Positions 25,755 to 34,403 are shown, numbered from the stretch's first letter. The stretch is DNA of 64,000 nt from JBGAJN01 sp044224905 (GCA_044224905.1 JBGAJN010000002.1:1116001-1180000), one strand, 5' to 3'. Numbers and translations: made by a program. Notes: generated by a model not told the origin, from the letters alone.

Positions 25755-27157
25755 GCGGATTTGGCGGACTTTCCGCCGTCCAGCCGGTAGCGGACATAGT
25801 CACGCGAGACGCCGAGCAATCTGGCTGCAGCCGAGACGTTTTCATTGGTCTGCTTTAACGCGTGATTGATCAGGCGGTTGATCGCCTCCTCGAGTTGAAA
25901 ACCTTCGGGGGCGAAGCGGAAATGTTCGTTGAACCAGTCGTTCAGGTTCACGATTCCGCCCCCTGGTGCGTCGGTCAATGGCGCCAGATGCGCCAGCTCC
26001 AACTGGGAGCCGTCCTCGAAGACCAACGCGCGTTCCAGTTCATGCGCGAGTTCGCGGACGTTGCCCGGCCAGGGAAACGCCAGCAACCGCGCTTGCCCTG
26101 CCGGCGTGAGTTTCTTCGGCGCCAAACGGTGTCGGCGGCAGATCCGTTCAATCAGTTTTTCGGCGAGGGGAATCAAATCATCGCGTCGTTCCCGCAGCGG
26201 CAGCATGGCCACGCGAAATAGATCGAGCCGGTGGTAAAGGTCGTCCCGGAATTGCCCGGCGGCGATGGCTTCCTTGAGATTGCGATTGGTCGCGGCGATG
26301 ACGCGCGTGTCGATCGTGATGGCTTTGTTCGAACCGACGCGGCGGATTTGGTGGTCCTCGATCGCTTTGAGAATCTTCGCCTGCAACGGCAGCGACAGGC
26401 TCGGCAACTCGTCGAGGAACAGCGTCCCGCCATTGGCCGCTTCAAACAATCCCATCCGCGCGGTGCGTGCATCGGTGAACGCGCCGCGTTCGTGACCAAA
26501 GAGCTCGGACTCGGCGAGCGACTCGGGCAACGCCGAGCAGTTCACCTCGATCCAGGGCTGGCCGGAGCGCGGGCCGTGTTCATGCAACCAGCGCGCGATC
26601 GTCGTCTTGCCGGTGCCGGTCTCGCCTTCGATGAGAACGGGCGGGAGGTTCTGCTCCATCCGCGTGTCGGCCGTGATGATCTTCTTCAGGAGCGTTTCCA
26701 TCCCGGCGAGTGATTTCCCGAAGAAGAATCCCTCCTCCTCATGAGATTCGCGTTTGTGCTCTTCTGCCCGGGCGGCCTGTTTAACCTTTCGGGCGCGAGC
26801 AATCACCAGCGTCAACGCCACGGGATCGACCGGCTTCTGCAGGTAGTCGAGCGCCCCCAGTTGAATCGCTTCAATGGCGCCGGCCACGCCCCCATCAGCG
26901 GTCATCACGATGACGGCGGTGCTGCTGGGAAAAGCCTTCTCCTTCAGCAAATCGGTCCCGCGTCCGTCGGGCAGGTTCACGTCGAGCAAGGCGACGGCGA
27001 AATCTTGTTCCGCGATGACTTTGCGGGCGAGTTTGAGATTTTCCGCGGCAATGACGTCGGCTTCGGCGCGCTGAAGGTGCGCCGTCATTTGCCGCCGCAA
27101 CAGCGGCTCGTCTTCGACTACCAGTATCGAAACGCCCGTCAAAGTCCCATCGTGCAT
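25745..27157 (-). CDS. NtrC-family sigma-54 response regulator
   Basis: 470 residues. Receiver domain (about 8-125) with phospho-acceptor Asp59 in LLDVNLPDG and Lys108. AAA+ domain with Walker A GETGTGKT (178-185) and Walker B LFLDE (246-250). The sigma-54 contact loop reads GAFTDA (225-230) instead of GAFTGA. A Fis-type helix-turn-helix lies at the C-terminus (ENVSAAARLLGVSRDYVRYRL). It should activate the two -24/-12 promoters just downstream when phosphorylated by the kinase encoded at 21759-23213. Its 3' end holds one of the putative binding sites. Confidence 0.92.
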   Translation of the reverse strand: MHDGTLTGVSILVVEDEPLLRRQMTAHLQRAEADVIAAENLKLARKVIAEQDFAVALLDVNLPDGRGTDLLKEKAFPSSTAVIVMTADGGVAGAIEAIQLGALDYLQKPVDPVALTLVIARARKVKQAARAEEHKRESHEEEGFFFGKSLAGMETLLKKIITADTRMEQNLPPVLIEGETGTGKTTIARWLHEHGPRSGQPWIEVNCSALPESLAESELFGHERGAFTDARTARMGLFEAANGGTLFLDELPSLSLPLQAKILKAIEDHQIRRVGSNKAITIDTRVIAATNRNLKEAIAAGQFRDDLYHRLDLFRVAMLPLRERRDDLIPLAEKLIERICRRHRLAPKKLTPAGQARLLAFPWPGNVRELAHELERALVFEDGSQLELAHLAPLTDAPGGGIVNLNDWFNEHFRFAPEGFQLEEAINRLINHALKQTNENVSAAARLLGVSRDYVRYRLDGGKSAKSAGE

Positions 27158-27280
27158 CGGCGCATTCTAGTGGGCGGGCATTTTCGGGACGATGAAAAAA
27201 ACATCCGACCCAGCCGGCGTGCGGCAATTCCCGTGATTTCCTGCTTTTCATCGCCCGCCAAATTCCCATGATCCGTCGCA

Positions 27281-28681
27281 ATGTTTTCCGAAATCAAATC
27301 CGTCCATTTCGTCGGCATCTGCGGCACCGCCATGGCTTCGGCCGCGGCGGCGATGCACGAGCGTGGTTACCGCGTCACCGGCTCCGATCAAAATGTCTAC
27401 CCGCCGATGTCGACCTTCCTCGCCGAGCGGAAGATCGAGGTGATGACCGGTTTCACGGAATCGAACCTCGCGCACAAACCCGACCTCGTGGTTATCGGCA
27501 ACGCCCTCTCGCGCGGTAACGCCGAGGTCGAAGCGATTCTCGACAAGAAACTCCGCTACTGCTCGCTGCCGGAACTGTTGAAGGAATTTTTCATTCGCGG
27601 CAAACGCTCGCTCGTCGTCACCGGCACGCACGGGAAGACGACGACCACTTCATTGCTCGCTTGGGTCTTCGAGCATAACGGACTCAACCCCAGCTTCCTG
27701 ATCGGCGGCATTCCGACGAACCTCGGCCAGGGCGCGCGTTTCACCGACAGCGAATGGTTCATCATCGAGGGCGACGAATACGACACGGCGTTCTTCGACA
27801 AGCGCAGCAAGTTCGTCCACTACCTCCCGGAAGTCGCGATCATCAACAACCTCGAATTCGATCACGCAGACATATTCGAAAACCTTGCGGCGATTCAGAC
27901 GTCGTTCAAGCGCTTCATCAATTTGATTCCGCGCAACGGCCTCCTGCTCGCCAATGGTGACGAGCCAAACCTCGCGCCGTTGCTTGCCGCTGCGCCGTGC
28001 CCGGTGAAGCGCTTCGGTCTTGGTGAAGACAATGCGTTCCGCGCCGTGAACCTCAACCTCGCGGCGACGGCCTCGGTTTTCGAAACGCCGAATCACAAGT
28101 TTCAACTCAATCTCGTGGGCGAACTGAACGTGCGCAACGCGCTCGCGGTCGTCGCGTGCGCGCGGCATTGCGGTTTGAACAACCGCCAGATCCAGTCCGC
28201 CTTCGATACGTTCAAAGGCATCAAGCGCCGCATGGAAGTGCGCGGCGTGGCGGGTGGCGTGACGATTGTCGATGACTTCGGCCATCACCCGACGGCGATT
28301 CGCGAAACGCTGCGCGCACTGCGCATCAAGTATCCGCGGCAGAAAATCTGGGCCGTCTTCGAACCGCGTTCGAACACGACGCGGCGAAATGTCTTCCAGC
28401 AGGAACTCGTCACCGCCTTCGCGGATGCGGATCGCGTGGTCGTCGCCGAAGTGGCGCGACTCGATCAATTGCCCGAGGCGGAGCGATTGAATCCCGCGAA
28501 GCTCATGGAGGAAATCAAAGCCTCCGGCAAGCCCTCAGCCTATTTGCCCGATGCCGACAGCATCGTCGCGCATCTCGCGAAGGAAGCGGAGGGCGGCGAT
28601 GTCGTCTGCGTGTTCAGCAACGGCGGCTTCGGCGGAATCCACAGCAAACTGATGGACCGCCTGACCCACCGGAAGAAGTAG
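27281..28681 (+). CDS. mpl: UDP-MurNAc:L-Ala-gamma-D-Glu-meso-DAP ligase (murein recycling)
   Basis: 466 residues, full length for Mpl. Mur-ligase features: N-terminal Rossmann VHFVGICGTAMASAA, ATP loop VTGTHGKTTTTS (near 115), EGDEYDTAFFD as in Mpl rather than MurC, and the NNLEFDHADIF metal/substrate motif. The enzyme attaches the recycled tripeptide to UDP-MurNAc. This indicates DAP-type peptidoglycan and turnover recycling. It is divergent from the regulator gene with about 120 bases between. Confidence 0.92.
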   Translation: MFSEIKSVHFVGICGTAMASAAAAMHERGYRVTGSDQNVYPPMSTFLAERKIEVMTGFTESNLAHKPDLVVIGNALSRGNAEVEAILDKKLRYCSLPELLKEFFIRGKRSLVVTGTHGKTTTTSLLAWVFEHNGLNPSFLIGGIPTNLGQGARFTDSEWFIIEGDEYDTAFFDKRSKFVHYLPEVAIINNLEFDHADIFENLAAIQTSFKRFINLIPRNGLLLANGDEPNLAPLLAAAPCPVKRFGLGEDNAFRAVNLNLAATASVFETPNHKFQLNLVGELNVRNALAVVACARHCGLNNRQIQSAFDTFKGIKRRMEVRGVAGGVTIVDDFGHHPTAIRETLRALRIKYPRQKIWAVFEPRSNTTRRNVFQQELVTAFADADRVVVAEVARLDQLPEAERLNPAKLMEEIKASGKPSAYLPDADSIVAHLAKEAEGGDVVCVFSNGGFGGIHSKLMDRLTHRKK

Positions 28682-28754
28682 GGCGTGCCGGCAGTTCGCG
28701 GGAGATTCCTGTGAAGCGAAGGAGCGCAGGTGTCTCACCTGCGGGCCGTGCAGT

Positions 28755-28884
28755 TGTGGTGATTCTCGAAAGGTAGGGCTGCCGCGCTGCGGCGGCCCCG
28801 CGCCGTCGAGGCGCGGAACAGCCCGCTGAAACGCGGGCTGGGTCATCGCGGCGCGATGACCCTACCTCAAAACAATTCTCGAGA
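28755..28884. repeat. Composite palindromic intergenic repeat
   Basis: The 258-base gap after mpl is filled with palindromes. An outer inverted pair AGGTAGGG / CCCTACCT encloses several GC-rich stems such as AACAGCCCGC..GCGGGCTG and GTCATCGCGGCGCGATGAC. This style matches the repeats in the accessory island. No gene is visible. Confidence 0.6.
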
Positions 28885-28939
28885 GTCAGGATTGGCAGCC
28901 GGAAGAGTTTGAGCCTCGTTACCTCGGCTCCTACCGAGA

Positions 28940-29944
28940 TTAACGCGGAACGGTTTTCAGCGGAGCAGAGAAGGGGATCGCTTCCACCGGTGGCGCGTTG
29001 GTGGTGGCGGTTTGGCGATGTTGCATCGTCCGCAGGATGTTCGTTTTGATTCCCGCGTAGATCTGGTTGGTGACCTGGCCGAGGAATTTCTCCGTCGCGG
29101 CGTAGTTCGTCCCCAGCATGTTCAATCGCGCGAAGTGGATGTAGATGCCTTCGCGCTCCACGTCGTCCGAGGCGAGCTTCAGTGCGTATTCATAGGCGCC
29201 GAGCGCTTCCTTGAGACGCAGCGGTTTGATGCCGTAGTAGGTTTTCGCCACGTCGGTCGCGAGCGGGAAATTGTTCGGATCCAGCTCGAGCGCCCGGGCG
29301 TAAAGCTTCAGCGCCTTATCGAAAACCTGCTGCTCGTCGATCTGGTACCGCGCCATCGCGTCCTTGCGGAACAGATACACCGTGGTGCCGAAGTTGTGGA
29401 AATAAACGGACTCGGTGGGGCGCAACTCGATCGCCTTCTCGTAGCACTCGAACGCCTTTTCCACCGGGCCATTGTGCCCGTAATAATTCGCCAGATTGTT
29501 CAACGCCGCCGCGTTCTTCGGATCGAGCTCCAGGGCGCGCTCGAGGTTTTCCTTGCCGCCGGTTTCATCGCCGAGATCGGACAACATCGAGGCGTAGGCG
29601 ACGCGCGCGCGGGTGTAGTCGGGATGCTGGCGGATGAATTCCTCGTAATGCTTGCGCACGGGTTCGAAGCGCTGGCGGATGCGCGCGTTCATGGCGCCTT
29701 CCGGCAGGCCGATGCCCTTGGCGGCGAACGCCTGATTTTCCAACAGCCACTTGTCCACCTCGGCCTGCGCGGCGTTGTCCTCGGCCATGATCTTGGCGAG
29801 CTCCAGCTCGAGCGGATCATTCGGGTTGGGCGCGGCGGGGATGCTGACGGCGACGCCGGTATGCTTCTCGACCAGGTTGCTCAAGGCCGCGGGTTGGTTC
29901 GTGGCCAGCAACGCGCCGAGAGCGCCAATCAACAAATCGTTCAC
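28940..29944 (-). CDS. Tetratricopeptide repeat protein
   Basis: 334 residues starting GTG. About four to five TPR units are visible between residues 90 and 270, the clearest being AAALNNLANYYGHNGPVEKA. No clear signal peptide; the N-terminus is mildly hydrophobic (DLLIGALGALLA). The C-terminal tail is Ala/Thr/Pro rich. The protein is probably a scaffold, partner unknown. It lies at the left edge of the accessory island on the same strand as the cassette genes. Confidence 0.75.
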   Translation of the reverse strand: MNDLLIGALGALLATNQPAALSNLVEKHTGVAVSIPAAPNPNDPLELELAKIMAEDNAAQAEVDKWLLENQAFAAKGIGLPEGAMNARIRQRFEPVRKHYEEFIRQHPDYTRARVAYASMLSDLGDETGGKENLERALELDPKNAAALNNLANYYGHNGPVEKAFECYEKAIELRPTESVYFHNFGTTVYLFRKDAMARYQIDEQQVFDKALKLYARALELDPNNFPLATDVAKTYYGIKPLRLKEALGAYEYALKLASDDVEREGIYIHFARLNMLGTNYAATEKFLGQVTNQIYAGIKTNILRTMQHRQTATTNAPPVEAIPFSAPLKTVPR

Positions 29945-30046
29945 ACCCTCACGCTAACACCGCGCCGGGTGAGGGCCAATCTCAACTTGGGGCCGCAACG
30001 CTGCGCGAATGGGCAACCCCTCGACGGGCTCGGCTTCTCCCGCGAC

Positions 30047-30157
30047 GCGTCCCGCCGGGACGGCTGAACGGTTCCGTTGGGTTTTGCCGGGTGGGGCGAG
30101 GCTACCGCCGAGCCGGCTCAGGGAAGTTTTACCACGGAGACGCGATGGCGCGGAGGA
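30047..30157. repeat. 110-bp dispersed repeat, copy 1
   Basis: First of three nearly identical copies (others at 32670-32781 and 35274-35384). It begins with a TCCCGCCGGGACGG palindrome, continues through GGTTCCGTTGGGTTTTGC and GGGGCGAGGCTACCG, and ends ACCACGGAGACGCGA. Open frames through it are accidental. Confidence 0.85.
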
Positions 30158-30202
30158 AGTGAGGATTTCAACCAACCCAGACGGCCCCAAGCCATCCGCC
30201 GC

Positions 30203-30222
30203 AGTCTATCCTGTGATTAGGC
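30203..30222 (-). repeat. attC-like left half-site (R''-L'') after small membrane gene
   Basis: On the minus strand GCCTAAT-CACAG-GATAGAC starts within the stop codon of the preceding gene. The same motif follows several other genes of the island. It fits a 7-bp R box, a 5-nt unpaired spacer and the start of an L box of an integron attC. Confidence 0.45.
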
Positions 30223-30513
30223 CGCGTTCTGATGCTTTCCATAGTTCCAGAATCTGTACCAGAGCAAACCGTTGACGACGAGAAAAACGCCAAGGATGAG
30301 CAATGCAATCCGGCCTTTGTGTCTCTTCCGTAGCGACAATTCCTCCTGCCATGTGCGCTCGGTCTCGACAGAGGGTTTCTCGTTCCAAGCTATGAAAGCT
30401 GTAGCGAACTCCCTCGCGCGAAACTTCTCCGGGCCAATGCGTGGCAGGAGCAATACCGTGAGCTGGGCGAGCGCGAAGATAATGAGAACCGCTCTGATGG
30501 TTGTCGTATTCAC
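30217..30513 (-). CDS. Small membrane protein, cassette gene
   Basis: 98 residues from GTG, with two predicted membrane helices (about 6-24 TIRAVLIIFALAQLTVLLL, and about 68-87 IALLILGVFLVVNGLLWY) and a charged loop between. No family recognised. It starts 15 bases after an attC-like right half-site, and its stop codon lies within the next left half-site, as in a compact integron cassette. Confidence 0.6.
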   Translation of the reverse strand: MNTTTIRAVLIIFALAQLTVLLLPRIGPEKFRAREFATAFIAWNEKPSVETERTWQEELSLRKRHKGRIALLILGVFLVVNGLLWYRFWNYGKHQNAA

Positions 30514-30528
30514 GAGACGTGTGAAGCG

Positions 30529-30775
30529 GCCTAATAGTAAGATTGAGCGACAGGATTGTCGTATATCACTTCCATGCGTTGGAGTCTAAAACTTCACTGA
30601 AACCTTGGCCAGCCGGATTTTCCTTTCGCGCCTGCCCGTGTCTCGGATAGCCGCTCTGAAGCTGGCCCCGACTTTCAAACCGGGGTTCCGGTCCGTGGGT
30701 TGCCCGAGTCCCAACGGGACGGTTCAATTCATTTCCACCGGCGGCGTGCGCCGCAGCCGGTCCAGTGATTAAGGC
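30529..30775 (-). repeat. attC-like recombination element 1 (complete)
   Basis: On the minus strand it opens with GCCTTAATCACTGGACC just after the gene at 30784 and closes with GTCGCTCAATC-TTACT-ATTAGGC just before the gene at 30217. The outer 7-bp boxes are complementary, a 5-nt spacer follows, and L-type boxes come next. The 247-bp length is large because the centre holds nested palindromes (AGCCCCGGCTTT-type and CCCGAGTCCCAACGGGAC). The right half is shared with elements at 34149, 34859 and 36893. Confidence 0.5.
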
Positions 30776-30783
30776 ACGCCTTA

Positions 30784-31185
30784 TCAATCACAACCCCACC
30801 ACTCACCTTTGACAAAGCCAAGGCTATGGTAGGTAAACGGCCACCAACGGGGCTCTGTGTAATCTGTTCTTGGGTGCTGTCCCAACCGACGAACAAGCAA
30901 GTACTCCTGTCCTCGCGCGTACACCTCCACGGCGGATACACAAATGAACGCCAAAAGGGCAATCACCATCCCTTTGCGACGCCAAGGCAGCCCAATCAGA
31001 GGAATAAACGCCAAAGGCAAAGCAATGATGGAGAAAGCGGCGAGAGAAATAAATAAACTCCCGACCAGATCGTGATAGCCCCAACCCGACGTGCGGAACA
31101 TCGCGCCAAGATACCACCCGCACGCCCCCACTCCGAAAAGGAGCGCGTATCGTGCTCGCAATTGAATGACGGTCTTCTTGTTCAC
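30784..31185 (-). CDS. Membrane protein, cassette gene
   Basis: 133 residues from GTG. Three hydrophobic segments are visible (about 12-30, 37-60 and 70-90), followed by a polar C-terminal domain with VYARGQEYLLVRRLGQ. No family recognised. It is flanked on both sides by attC-like or repeated sequence and lies in the same direction as the other small genes of the island. Confidence 0.6.
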   Translation of the reverse strand: MNKKTVIQLRARYALLFGVGACGWYLGAMFRTSGWGYHDLVGSLFISLAAFSIIALPLAFIPLIGLPWRRKGMVIALLAFICVSAVEVYARGQEYLLVRRLGQHPRTDYTEPRWWPFTYHSLGFVKGEWWGCD

Positions 31186-31214
31186 AAAGCTTAGCGGTGC
31201 CTATGAGGCAAGGG

Positions 31215-31362
31215 ACATTGCCCTTGGCAGTCTGTCCTTTGGCATGCCGGAAACGTATGGGTGACTCAACGGCTTGTCCAGCGTCGGTTGGTGCGGAAGT
31301 GTGGGCGCGGGGCGGTTCTCCCTTACCCGGCCGGCGGCCACCCTCTCCCGCTGGGCGAGTGA
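31215..31362. repeat. 148-bp direct repeat, copy 1
   Basis: Direct repeat with 31721-31867: both contain GGCAGTCTGTCCTTTGGCAT-type and TTGTCCAGCGTCG blocks followed by CGGCGGCCACCCTCTCCCGC. Together they flank the secretin-domain gene, so that gene may have arrived with, or been duplicated by, the repeat. On the minus strand copy 1 runs from the attC-like left box at 31371-31377 to the start of the gene at 30784. Confidence 0.75.
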
Positions 31363-31384
31363 TTCGCGTGATTAGGCGACCGTC

Positions 31385-31693
31385 TCATTTGTTCGTAACT
31401 GTCACGGCAATGCGTTTGTCATCAAGTGGCGCGAATTCAAGGTTCGCCTGCTCACGCATGGCAGTCTCTAAGATTTTGACCACCTCAGCGTTTGAGGATG
31501 GCGAAGCCGGCTTCACTGTAATCCGATTCGTCAGGGTTGTAATGCCCGGTCCAAACACCAATTCCTTGGCAACCACCCGTCCGTATAGTTGCAAAGCCAC
31601 TTGAACGGGCATTGCCTTTAGCTCCAAGCGGATTTGAGCAAGCGCTGTCAATGCGAGAAGCAGTCCCGAACAGAATATGATGCATTTTTTCAT
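31385..31693 (-). CDS. Secretin N-terminal (STN/N0)-domain-like secreted protein, cassette gene
   Basis: 102 residues: signal peptide (MKKCIIFCSGLLLALTALA), then IRLELKAMPVQVALQLYGRVVAKELVFGPGI, the beta-alpha-beta pattern of STN/N0 domains of secretins and TonB receptors, with no barrel behind it. It could be a soluble domain remnant or an independent interaction module. The full secretin of this window (43708-46122) has a comparable segment (MPLETFLDFYGDTVGRTILR), but the two are not close copies. It is flanked by the 148-bp direct repeats. Confidence 0.6.
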   Translation of the reverse strand: MKKCIIFCSGLLLALTALAQIRLELKAMPVQVALQLYGRVVAKELVFGPGITTLTNRITVKPASPSSNAEVVKILETAMREQANLEFAPLDDKRIAVTVTNK

Positions 31694-31720
31694 AAGCGGA
31701 ATGTGGGGTAACAGACATCA

Positions 31721-31867
31721 ACAATGCCCTGGGCAGTCGGTCCTTTGGCATGCCGGGACCGTATTTGTAACTCAATGGATTGTCCAGCGTCGTTTGGTGA
31801 GGGCGGGAGGATTGGGGCGGTTCTCCCTCACCCGCCCGGCGGCCACCCTCTCCCGCTGGGTGAGGGC
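31721..31867. repeat. 148-bp direct repeat, copy 2
   Basis: Second copy of the repeat described at 31215-31362, on the other side of the secretin-domain gene. The remainder of the gap up to 32008 holds further palindromes (CCCGGCCCTTGAGTGCCGGG type) and an attC-like left box, TGGCTAATTAAGG on the minus strand at about 31990-32002. Confidence 0.75.
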
Positions 31868-32008
31868 TTCCACCGCGCGAATCCATGAATCTAGCCCGGC
31901 CCTTGAGTGCCGGGTCAGCGTGGCGAACGAGACGAGTCCCGGAGGAACGGCTGAACTCATTTCCATGGGTAGCGATCGCTGCAGTCTGGCCCTTAATTAG
32001 CCATCATA

Positions 32009-32488
32009 TCACCAAATCTTCCACCACGGTCTTTCGATTTCGCGCATCATCTCGTCAACATTGCGCATGCCCCGCATACAGGTTATCTCGGCACCATTAG
32101 CTCGGCCAATCAGGTGAATGGCAACCCCGATGTCAGCCGCAGCCCATACCCGGTGAGGATAACCGCTCGCATTAGATTCCTTGGAAAGTTTGGGTGCACC
32201 GAACGCCTGTTTCATCGTCCCATCAATGCTCGTAAATGTGGCTCCTGAAATCGAAGCCTGAAATCCGTTTCGATCTCTTCTAATAGTCCATTCCGCTTCC
32301 ACTCTTGGAAGTGGGGCATTGGTCAGGGCGCGGCCGCCACACCGTCCTACTTCGTTGACTACGAACGCGCCGAAATCATGCGACCGCGAACAACTTGCCA
32401 AGGCTAGACATGCTACCACAAACATCAGAAGCAAAGTGGGCGTGACAACCCGGGAAGGGGGCGCAGCACCTGAGAGGGCGGGGCTCAT
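32009..32488 (-). CDS. Lipoprotein, cassette gene
   Basis: 159 residues from the ATG at 32488. Lipobox LLLMFVVACLALASC, acylated Cys near residue 33. The mature part has no recognised family; it shows TWTIRRDRNGFQASISGATF-like beta strands and a C-terminal MREIERPWWKIW tail. A longer start at 32539 would read through sequence resembling the conserved attC-like right half, so the shorter form is preferred, although no strong Shine-Dalgarno precedes it. Confidence 0.6.
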   Translation of the reverse strand: MSPALSGAAPPSRVVTPTLLLMFVVACLALASCSRSHDFGAFVVNEVGRCGGRALTNAPLPRVEAEWTIRRDRNGFQASISGATFTSIDGTMKQAFGAPKLSKESNASGYPHRVWAAADIGVAIHLIGRANGAEITCMRGMRNVDEMMREIERPWWKIW

Positions 32489-32539
32489 ATGAATGAACGA
32501 CTTGTGCACGACATTATTATTCAGCGGCGCGGTTCTCAT

Positions 32540-33210
32540 TGATCACTTCCATGGGCTGAAGTTTACGACTCGGCTCGGGACATTTCAAATGGCATTTTTG
32601 GTAACGTCCCAACGGGACGTTGGAAAATAGCCCCGGCTTTTAAGCCGGGGTTCCGGTCCGCGGGTTGCCCGAGTCCCGCAGGGACGGCTGAACGGTTCCG
32701 TTGGGTTTTGCCGGGTGGGGCGAGGCTACCGACGAGCCGGCTCAGGGAACTTTTACCACGGAGACGCGAAGGCGCGGAGGCAGTGAGGGAACCAAGAACC
32801 GCCGTACTCGTACCCGATGCACGCACCCCCATCTTGCCGTCCCGGTCATCCCGACGGGATGACAATCATTCAGCCCAGGGTTGCCGAGCACGGCGAGGCT
32901 ACCCTGGGGAAAATGAGAAACCTCCCCCAACCCCAACGGGGTTGCATCGATCTTTCCGGAAGGCTGCAACCCTTTCAGGGTTGATGATCCAATGGCGGAT
33001 GGTCCCAGGGTAGTCGCTGCGCTCCAACCCTGGGCTGAGTGATGCAATCCCGTGGGGATTGCTGCGGCGATTCACCGCGGCCCAAATCACCGGCCGGGTT
33101 TTGTTGGGGTTGGCGCAACGGTGCGGTGCGGTGCGGTGGGTTTGATTCCGAACGCAGCCCCGTCAGGGGCGGAATCTTTGTAGCGGCAAGGCACCTCTGT
33201 CCCGCCCGCT
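32540..33210. repeat. Mosaic of palindromic repeats (no gene)
   Basis: About 670 bases made of short palindromes: CAACGGGACGTTG, AGCCCCGGCTTTTAAGCCGGGG, the second copy of the 110-bp repeat (32670-32781), GCCCAGGGTTG with its complement, CAACCCCAACGGGGTTG and AACCCTTTCAGGGTT. A block GTGGGTTTGATTCCGAACGC-AGCCCC near 33130-33190 recurs at about 35195-35245. Open frames here differ from each other and match nothing. Confidence 0.7.
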
Positions 33211-33657
33211 TCATCTCACCAGATAGTAAGTAACCGTGACCGTATACGGGCCTTTGGGGAAATCATTTGCCAATGCCAGCACGCGGGTCTTGTTTCCGAT
33301 GATCTTTTCGGAAAACCAACCGCTTACATAACTGGCAACCTCCGAACGAATTTCCTTTCTTGAATAATCATGTGAAGAACCATTGGTGACCGTGTGGAAA
33401 AGCGTTGCGTGTATCATCGTTTTCTTAGTCACCGGATGCTTTTCATAATCTTCCACTGACACATTGACAAACATGCGGATTTCGGAAAAGCCGGCCGTGT
33501 CGATAGTTTCCTCGAACACTTGAGGAGCGCCGTAAGGCGATGAAAAGGAATCAACCTTCTTGGCAGAAATCAGCTCAACATACTTATTCGTCAACTCGCC
33601 CCCAACCGCACTGAACGACACGATGGCCAGGAGTGCTGCGAAGATTCTCTTTTTCAT
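33211..33657 (-). CDS. Secreted hypothetical protein, cassette gene
   Basis: 148 residues from MKKRIFAALLAIVSFSAVGG, a clear signal peptide; the frame extends nine codons further upstream without good reason. The mature part is beta-rich (FSEIRMFVNVSVEDYE, TYTVTVTYYLVR) and unrecognised. Codon use is more AT-rich than in the flanking housekeeping genes, which suggests transfer. Confidence 0.6.
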   Translation of the reverse strand: MKKRIFAALLAIVSFSAVGGELTNKYVELISAKKVDSFSSPYGAPQVFEETIDTAGFSEIRMFVNVSVEDYEKHPVTKKTMIHATLFHTVTNGSSHDYSRKEIRSEVASYVSGWFSEKIIGNKTRVLALANDFPKGPYTVTVTYYLVR

Positions 33658-33669
33658 ACGATACCTCAA

Positions 33670-33820
33670 ATGAGTAATAATCACTGCCCGCTCCAGCGTT
33701 ACTTGCCGAATTTATATCCGGGTTCTCCGCTGCTCAACTTCGTTTACATCGTTGCCCCAACAGGACGGCGGCACCGATTCTTACGGGTAGCGTCTGCCGC
33801 AGTCTATCCGGTGATTCGGC
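33670..33820 (-). repeat. attC-like element 2 (partial, about 150 bp)
   Basis: Minus strand starts GGCCGAATCACCGGATAGAC after the gene at 33828 and ends near GCAGTGATTATTACTC before the gene at 33211. AATCAC and GTGATT at the ends can pair, but the right R box is poor. The shorter length is closer to known attC sites. Confidence 0.35.
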
Positions 33821-33827
33821 CACAATC

Positions 33828-34145
33828 TCATACACCCTCCTCCAAAACACTAGGCGAGCAGGTGAGCTCACGAACCCCATGATCCGTGTGCATGCGGATG
33901 GTGACCAAGTGAGGATCGATCTCCAAAATCTCGACGTGCCGAATGAATGGCTCGCCGGCACCGCGTCCTTCATCGACAAGATACCGGCGACACATCTGAA
34001 AGATGAATCTACGTCGTGGAAAATCGGAACCGCCCTCGGGTATTGGGTAACTGAAATCAAAAGCAATCCTATCGCTATCCGCATCCTCAATCACGCGAAC
34101 GATTCGTGCGCCTTCTAACCGGATATTGGATATGGTGACGCTCAT
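33828..34145 (-). CDS. Hypothetical beta-rich protein, cassette gene
   Basis: 105 residues, no signal or membrane segment. It starts ISNIRLEGARIVRVIEDADSD and continues with alternating beta strands and short charged loops; size and pattern resemble small immunity-type or ligand-binding proteins, but no family is recognised. Its ATG is three bases after the right half of an attC-like element. Confidence 0.55.
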   Translation of the reverse strand: MSVTISNIRLEGARIVRVIEDADSDRIAFDFSYPIPEGGSDFPRRRFIFQMCRRYLVDEGRGAGEPFIRHVEILEIDPHLVTIRMHTDHGVRELTCSPSVLEEGV

Positions 34146-34148
34146 TTG

Positions 34149-34394
34149 GCTTAATAGTCTGACTGGGCGATTGGATTCTCGTTTATCACTTCCACGTTTC
34201 GCAGTCTAAAACTTCACGTCAACCTTGGCGAGCCGGATTTTCCTTTCTCGCCTGTCCGCGTCTCGGAGAGACGCTTTGAAGCTAGCCCCGGCTTTCAAGC
34301 CGGGGTTACGGTCCGCGGGTTGCCCGAGTCCCAACGGGACGGCTGAACTCATTTCCAAGGGTAGGGTTCGCCGCAGGCTATCCTGTGTTTAGGC
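34149..34394 (-). repeat. attC-like recombination element 3 (complete)
   Basis: Minus strand starts GGCCTAAACACAGGATAGCC after the gene at 34404 and ends CGCCCAGTCAGACTATTAAGC before the gene at 33828. The outer boxes GGCCTAA / TTAAGCC pair, and inner CTGCGGCGA / TCGCCCAG pair with one bulge. The length of 246 bp is almost the same as at 30529-30775, and the centre carries the same nested palindromes. Confidence 0.5.
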
Positions 34395-34403
34395 CACGGC
34401 TCT

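Noticed and set aside
28682..33210. Transposase or insertion sequence behind the repeats
   Set aside because: No frame in the island resembles a transposase or RAYT protein; the repeats must be non-autonomous or served from elsewhere.
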